Of a DNA stretch of 64,000 bases, positions 60,355 through 64,000 are shown piece by piece. Positions within the stretch are counted from its first letter, which is position 1; every line of letters begins with the position of its first letter. This DNA is from MPNO01 sp965200535. GTDB lineage: Bacteria > Pseudomonadota > Alphaproteobacteria > MPNO01. The position numbers and the translations under genes are program-made. The notes beneath the pieces are model-generated. The model saw only the letters and a list, made by a program, of their open reading frames with translations. It did no database searches and was not told where the DNA came from. Location of the stretch: assembly GCA_965200535.1 (NCBI GenBank), contig CBDAUF010000002.1, forward strand, positions 62,001-126,000, written 5' to 3'.

Positions 60355-60940
60355 TCCGGATCACCATCGAAACGGTCTTGCGGACGGAAAAAGCCAGACA
60401 ATATATTACCACAACCGGATCGATCAGGTAATCCCAGAGATTGCTGCTTTCGCCAAGATCGAAGGTATGGGACAGCGCTGCCGCGGTAAGGCAGAGAGCG
60501 ATCGCGCGCGCCCGCTCGATCCACCACAGGACCGTTCCGGCGACCACCGCCGCAAGCAACAAGGCCGGTCGATATCCCAGGGCATAGGGATCGAAATATC
60601 CGAGACCCAGCGACATCGGATAAAGCAGCAATCCCGCCGCCGCGGCGACGAATTTCAGGTGTGTCAGCTGAGACCGCAGCGCCGAAAGTCTCTCGGCATC
60701 GGCCATTGCCAAATAAACCGACCCCAGCAAGAGCGCTGCAAGAGTTACGCTGAACTCTCCGAATGCACCGTACAGGAAGCCGATCGCCGGTTGCGCACCG
60801 ACATCGATTGCGAACCCGCCGGCGACGAGAACGACGGCCACCGCGAGGCCCGCCGCCGATCTGTCGGTCAACCGTCGGACGAACAGGAAGCCGCAGCCGC
60901 CGACGACCGCGGCATAGATGACGATCCCGTAAATTGTCAC
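60347..60940 (-). CDS. Hypothetical multi-span membrane protein
   Basis: This 197-residue protein has about six hydrophobic segments (IYGIVIYAAVVGGCGFLFV, GLAVAVVLVAGGFAIDVG, EFSVTLAALLLGSVYLAMAD, LKFVAAAAGLLLYPMSLGL, PALLLAAVVAGTVLWWIE, LIDPVVVIYCLAFSV). I recognise no family. The start lies 9 bases after the sialidase-fold gene and its end overlaps the next membrane gene, so the three are surely co-transcribed. Codon use is less GC-biased than in neighbours. Confidence 0.8.
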   Translation of the reverse strand: MTIYGIVIYAAVVGGCGFLFVRRLTDRSAAGLAVAVVLVAGGFAIDVGAQPAIGFLYGAFGEFSVTLAALLLGSVYLAMADAERLSALRSQLTHLKFVAAAAGLLLYPMSLGLGYFDPYALGYRPALLLAAVVAGTVLWWIERARAIALCLTAAALSHTFDLGESSNLWDYLIDPVVVIYCLAFSVRKTVSMVIRNG

Positions 60941-60949
60941 CGGCGCAAC

Positions 60950-62137
60950 TCAATCGCCGCCGGTTGCGAACAGCCAGGCCGAATTGAAATGGACGTGCTT
61001 TATGTTTTTGCGGTTGTGTGTGTAGGCCACATGAATAATATTGCCGCGGTCCTGTACTATGGACGGATACGAAAATTCCGCGCGTCCGTCGGATCTTTCC
61101 AGATCCCGAACGTGCGACCAGGAGCCCGGCCGGCCGGTTTCGGAGACGGCGAGCGACAGGACGCGCCGGCCGCTCTCGCTGCTATTGTAAACCATTAGCA
61201 GTTTGCGCGACGGGATGCCCCCCAGCAGAACCGCCGCGACCGAACTATTGGGATTGGGAAGCCTCGTCTTGACCGGCCGGGAAAACGTGCGCCCGGAGTC
61301 GTTCGTCTCGGAAAAGATTACTCGTCTGGGCGGCTCTCCGCCGTGTCTCATGAAAACGACCGCGTCTTGCGGCGAGGTCGGTACGATCGTCGGTTGAATA
61401 ACCTTGTCGCGAAATGTCAGTCGTCTCTTGGCCACGATTCTGCCGGTCTTGTCGATCACCAGCATCTCCGAAAACTTACGCAGGAACTCGTGATAAACCG
61501 GCAGCATCATCGTTTCGTCGGTCATCAATACAGCGGGGCCGCGCACCAGGGTGCTCACATTGAAAAACGGGCTGGTAACGAGCCTCGTCGTCGGACCGAA
61601 AGACTCGCCGCCGTCTTCGGAAACGGCGAAGTTCACCTGCGCCGCTGCCCATCCGCCGACCGACGTGCTCACGACGAAAAGCCAAACGCGGCCTTGGGCA
61701 TCGACGACGGCGCTCGGATTGCCCAACTTCTTTGCATATCGCTGAAGATCGTGCGTCAGAGTTTTGCGCTCGATGGCCTTTCCGGCGGCGGACCAGCGCT
61801 GCGATGCGGGATCGAAAACCGCGGTGAGAATCGCGACGTCGCGGCCTCCTTCGCGGCTTCCGGCAAACCAGTACGCCCGGATACGGCCGTCGGGCAACTC
61901 GATCAGTGTACTGCTGTGCGCCGACGGCCGTCCGCCGTTGTCCAGAAGCGACGCCCGATAGATCTCCGGGCCCCGGCGGGTCGTCTTTGAGGTCTCCGAA
62001 ACGAGAAATTGCGGATGCCGGTCAGCTTTTTTCGACGTCAATTCCAGCAATGTCAACAGACCGCAACAGAGCAGGGCCGTGCATCCGATTGCGGCAAAGA
62101 GGTGCTGCTTTTTCTTCACAATCGCCCTGACAACCAC
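60950..62137 (-). CDS. Membrane-anchored sialidase-fold (BNR-repeat, COG4692-like) protein
   Basis: This 395-residue protein has an N-terminal signal anchor (KKKQHLFAAIGCTALLCCGLLTLLEL) and then a six-bladed beta-propeller typical of sialidase-like proteins. RIRAYWFAGSREGGRDVAI carries the Arg used by sialidases, and Asp-boxes appear as VSEDGGESFGP and TNDSGRTFSRP. Further conserved pieces are GNPSAVVDAQGRVWLFVV and FSYPSIVQDRGNIIHVAYTHNRKNIKHV. Whether it cleaves sialic acid or another sugar is unknown; COG4692 members are poorly studied. First gene of the lower-GC three-gene unit. An earlier Met gives the tail MVVRAIV before the anchor. Confidence 0.85.
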   Translation of the reverse strand: MVVRAIVKKKQHLFAAIGCTALLCCGLLTLLELTSKKADRHPQFLVSETSKTTRRGPEIYRASLLDNGGRPSAHSSTLIELPDGRIRAYWFAGSREGGRDVAILTAVFDPASQRWSAAGKAIERKTLTHDLQRYAKKLGNPSAVVDAQGRVWLFVVSTSVGGWAAAQVNFAVSEDGGESFGPTTRLVTSPFFNVSTLVRGPAVLMTDETMMLPVYHEFLRKFSEMLVIDKTGRIVAKRRLTFRDKVIQPTIVPTSPQDAVVFMRHGGEPPRRVIFSETNDSGRTFSRPVKTRLPNPNSSVAAVLLGGIPSRKLLMVYNSSESGRRVLSLAVSETGRPGSWSHVRDLERSDGRAEFSYPSIVQDRGNIIHVAYTHNRKNIKHVHFNSAWLFATGGD

Positions 62138-62343
62138 ACAACCGTCCGCCGCCGTGCAAACTCCATCGAGGTTTCAGGAAGCCGGGGTCTTTCTATTCGA
62201 GTGCCGCGGACGGTTGAAATTTAGCATCGGGTGCGAATCGAGTCCAACGCCCGGCCCGCAGACCATGAGGTCTTCAACCGCCGCCGCTTGCCCGGCGGCC
62301 GGCGGCTGGCGTAGGGTGCGGCGGCTCGGGGGGAACGGATGCG

Positions 62344-63078
62344 ATGACGGCAGGGGGCGGCCGGGAAACCATCGTCGTCACCGGCGGCGGCAGCGGGATC
62401 GGCAACGCCATCGTCCGCCGCGCGCTCGCCGGCGGCTATGCGGTCTCCGCCTGGGATACCGACGAGGGCGCGCTCGCCGGCATGGCGCAGGACGGGCTCG
62501 GGTTCCGGCGGCTCGATGTCCGCGACCGGGCGGCGATGGACCGGGCGGCCGCCGATCTCGCCGCCGGCGGGGCATCGATCGCCGGCCTCGCGACCTGCGC
62601 CGCCGTGTACCGGCCGGTTCCGTTCCTCGAACTCGACGATGCGGCATGGCGCCGGCATCTCGACATCAACCTCAAGGGCACGCTGCTCGCCGCCCAGGCG
62701 GTGCTGCCGCAGATGCGCCGCCGGGGGCGCGGGTCGATCGTCATGTTCTCGTCCTCCATCGCGCGCACCGGCGCCGCCGGCGGCGCCCACTACGCGGCAA
62801 CCAAGGGCGGGGTGCTGGGTCTGGCGCGGGCGATGGCGCTGGAGACCGCGCGCGACGGGATCCGGGTCAACGCCATCTCGCCCGGCGTCACCGACACGCC
62901 GCAGCCGCGGGGCCACCGGAGCCAGGCCGACCTCGATGCGTCGGCGGCGGCCAACCCGATGGGGCGGATCGGCCTGCCGGACGACATGGCCGAGGCGGCG
63001 CTGTTCCTGCTCGGCGGCGAGGCGAGCTTCATCACCGGCCAGGACATCCGCATCAACGGCGGCCGGCTGATGATCTAG
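62344..63078 (+). CDS. Short-chain dehydrogenase/reductase
   Basis: This 244-residue classical SDR has the cofactor motif VTGGGSGIGNAIVRRA near the N-terminus. The active site has Ser in MFSSSIARTG and the YxxxK pair in HYAATKGGVLGLARAM; NAISPGVTDTPQ follows. It oxidises or reduces an alcohol/ketone with NAD(P). It is 10 bases from the following SDR, and the two probably act in one pathway, perhaps with the TauD-type oxygenase at the right edge. The 206-base gap to the divergent sialidase gene shows no other feature. Confidence 0.92.
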   Translation: MTAGGGRETIVVTGGGSGIGNAIVRRALAGGYAVSAWDTDEGALAGMAQDGLGFRRLDVRDRAAMDRAAADLAAGGASIAGLATCAAVYRPVPFLELDDAAWRRHLDINLKGTLLAAQAVLPQMRRRGRGSIVMFSSSIARTGAAGGAHYAATKGGVLGLARAMALETARDGIRVNAISPGVTDTPQPRGHRSQADLDASAAANPMGRIGLPDDMAEAALFLLGGEASFITGQDIRINGGRLMI

Positions 63079-63088
63079 GGGCGCAGCG

Positions 63089-63826
63089 ATGGGCAACGTG
63101 TTGATCACCGGCGCGGCCAGCGGGATCGGCCGCGCCGCCGCCAGGCGCCTCGCCGCGCGCCATGACGTCTACGCCGCCGATTGCGACGAGGGCGGTCTGG
63201 CGCAAACGGTCGCCGCAATCGGCCGGGCGGGCGGAAGCGCCGCCGCGGTCCCGGTCGATGTCACGGACCGCGACTCGGTCGCGGCGATGGCGCAGGCGGT
63301 CGAGGGCGGCATCGATGCGGCCTTCTTCGCCGCGGGCATCTACATCCGCGGCGCCGCCGGAACCGTCTCCGAGGACGACTGGGACCGCATGATCGACGTC
63401 CATGTCAAGGGGACCTTCCTCTGCTGCCAGGCGACGCTGCGCCGGATGCGGGACCGGGGCGCCGGCGGTGCGGTCGTGACCATGTCGTCCGACTATGCGG
63501 TGATGGCGGTCGCCGGCGGTGCGGCCTATTGCGCGGCGAAGGCGGCGGTCTTCTCCCTCACCAAGTCGCTCGCCCGCGAGTTCGCGCCGGACGGGATTCG
63601 CATCAACGCGCTCGGCCCCGGCCCCATCGACACGCCGATCCTGAAATCGGGGCGGACCGAGGCGGAGTACGACGAGGCCCGCCGGGCGCTCGCCGGCACC
63701 CTGCCGATGGGCCGGCTCGGCCGGCCGGACGAAGTCGCGGCGGTCGTCGATTTCCTCCTGAGCGACCGGTCGTCCTACATCACCGGCCAGATCGTCCATC
63801 CGAACGGCGGCCAGCTCACCTGGTGA
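63089..63826 (+). CDS. Short-chain dehydrogenase/reductase
   Basis: This 245-residue classical SDR has LITGAASGIGRAAARRLA at the N-terminus. The Ser lies in VTMSSDYAVMA, and Tyr and Lys in AYCAAKAAVFSLTKSLA; NALGPGPIDTPIL follows. It shares about the same length and layout as the SDR just upstream, but differs throughout, so it is not a recent duplicate. It is convergent with the TauD-type gene, with a 36-base gap between stops. Confidence 0.92.
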   Translation: MGNVLITGAASGIGRAAARRLAARHDVYAADCDEGGLAQTVAAIGRAGGSAAAVPVDVTDRDSVAAMAQAVEGGIDAAFFAAGIYIRGAAGTVSEDDWDRMIDVHVKGTFLCCQATLRRMRDRGAGGAVVTMSSDYAVMAVAGGAAYCAAKAAVFSLTKSLAREFAPDGIRINALGPGPIDTPILKSGRTEAEYDEARRALAGTLPMGRLGRPDEVAAVVDFLLSDRSSYITGQIVHPNGGQLTW

Positions 63827-63862
63827 CCCCGCCGGGCCGGATTGCCAACCGGGCGGCGGCCC

Positions 63863-64000
63863 CTACCCCGGCACGACCCGGTCGGTTCCCTTGATCTGGA
63901 TGCGGTAGCCCGACCGGACGTTGGGGTAGTAGTCCCAGAGGGCGAGATGATGGGTGCAGCGGTTGTCCCAGAAGGCGACCGAATGCGGTTCCCAGCGGAA
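63863..64000 (-). CDS. TauD/TfdA-type Fe(II)/2-oxoglutarate dioxygenase (N-terminal part outside window)
   Basis: Only the last 45 codons and stop are inside the window. They read WEPHSVAFWDNRCTHHLALWDY then PNVRSGYRIQIKGTDR, the standard C-terminal end of TauD/TfdA enzymes. The distal iron ligand His is in NRCTHH and the 2-oxoglutarate Arg in RSGYR. Such enzymes hydroxylate taurine, alkylsulfates, 2,4-D or similar. The start lies beyond the right edge. Confidence 0.88.
   Translation of the reverse strand, partial: FRWEPHSVAFWDNRCTHHLALWDYYPNVRSGYRIQIKGTDRVVPG

Overview
The window looks like chromosomal DNA of a very GC-rich alphaproteobacterium. Third codon positions are almost all G or C, recA is followed by alaS, and tripartite (TRAP) and ABC uptake systems are numerous. 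A free-living Rhodospirillales-like organism with broad acid, amino-acid and aromatic catabolism is my best guess. The assignment rests on gene content and composition only. No phage, plasmid, transposase, rRNA or CRISPR array is visible.

Layout. Positions 1-6456 (+) hold a 2-oxo acid/acetoin-type dehydrogenase (E1 alpha cut by the window edge, E1 beta, E2), a zinc-type MDR dehydrogenase, a triple RidA protein and an NMT1-like binding protein. Positions 6467-8646 (-) hold a NIPSNAP protein, a 2-hydroxyacid dehydrogenase and an HpxZ-like protein. Positions 8771-11955 form a patch bounded by two 116-bp direct repeats, one of which is the 3' end of the gene at 11843-12835. The patch carries a VapBC module, a gamma-glutamylcyclotransferase-like gene and a broken DUF3500 gene. 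Then come radC, a metallo-beta-lactamase-fold protein, a nitroreductase, map, a CinA N-domain protein and a tiny membrane protein. Positions 17357-22637 (-) are a catabolic cluster: HpaB-like hydroxylase, TRAP transporter and phytanoyl-CoA-type dioxygenase.

After tRNA-Leu(UAA) come a RidA protein, a GFA protein and an acyl-CoA synthetase. Positions 25668-31041 (-) hold two surface genes: a TPR lipoprotein joined by a one-base frameshift to a CpaC-like secretin, and upstream of it a lipoprotein with 315-bp tandem Ig-like repeats and a C-terminal beta-barrel. Next are a GNAT / hydrolase / luciferase-type oxidoreductase operon, sixA, polyphosphate metabolism (ppk, ppx), a thiolase, a VOC protein, an aminotransferase, a leucine-dehydrogenase-like enzyme and a thioesterase. 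recA has a strong promoter overlapped by an inverted repeat. alaS, an orphan ABC ATPase and a TPR/2OG-oxygenase follow.

Positions 49297-54017 are largely housekeeping: gpt, DUF924, SppA-type protease, TrmN6-type methyltransferase, DUF2007 and a polyprenyl synthetase. Positions 54029-58791 (-) are one probable operon in the order kynureninase, aspartate-dehydrogenase-like enzyme, ABC binding protein, ATPase, permease, suggesting uptake and breakdown of a tryptophan-related compound. After tRNA-Pro(CGG) come a broken glutathione S-transferase and a lower-GC island (59650-62137) with a sialidase-fold protein and two membrane proteins. The window ends with two SDR dehydrogenases and the C-terminus of a TauD-type dioxygenase.
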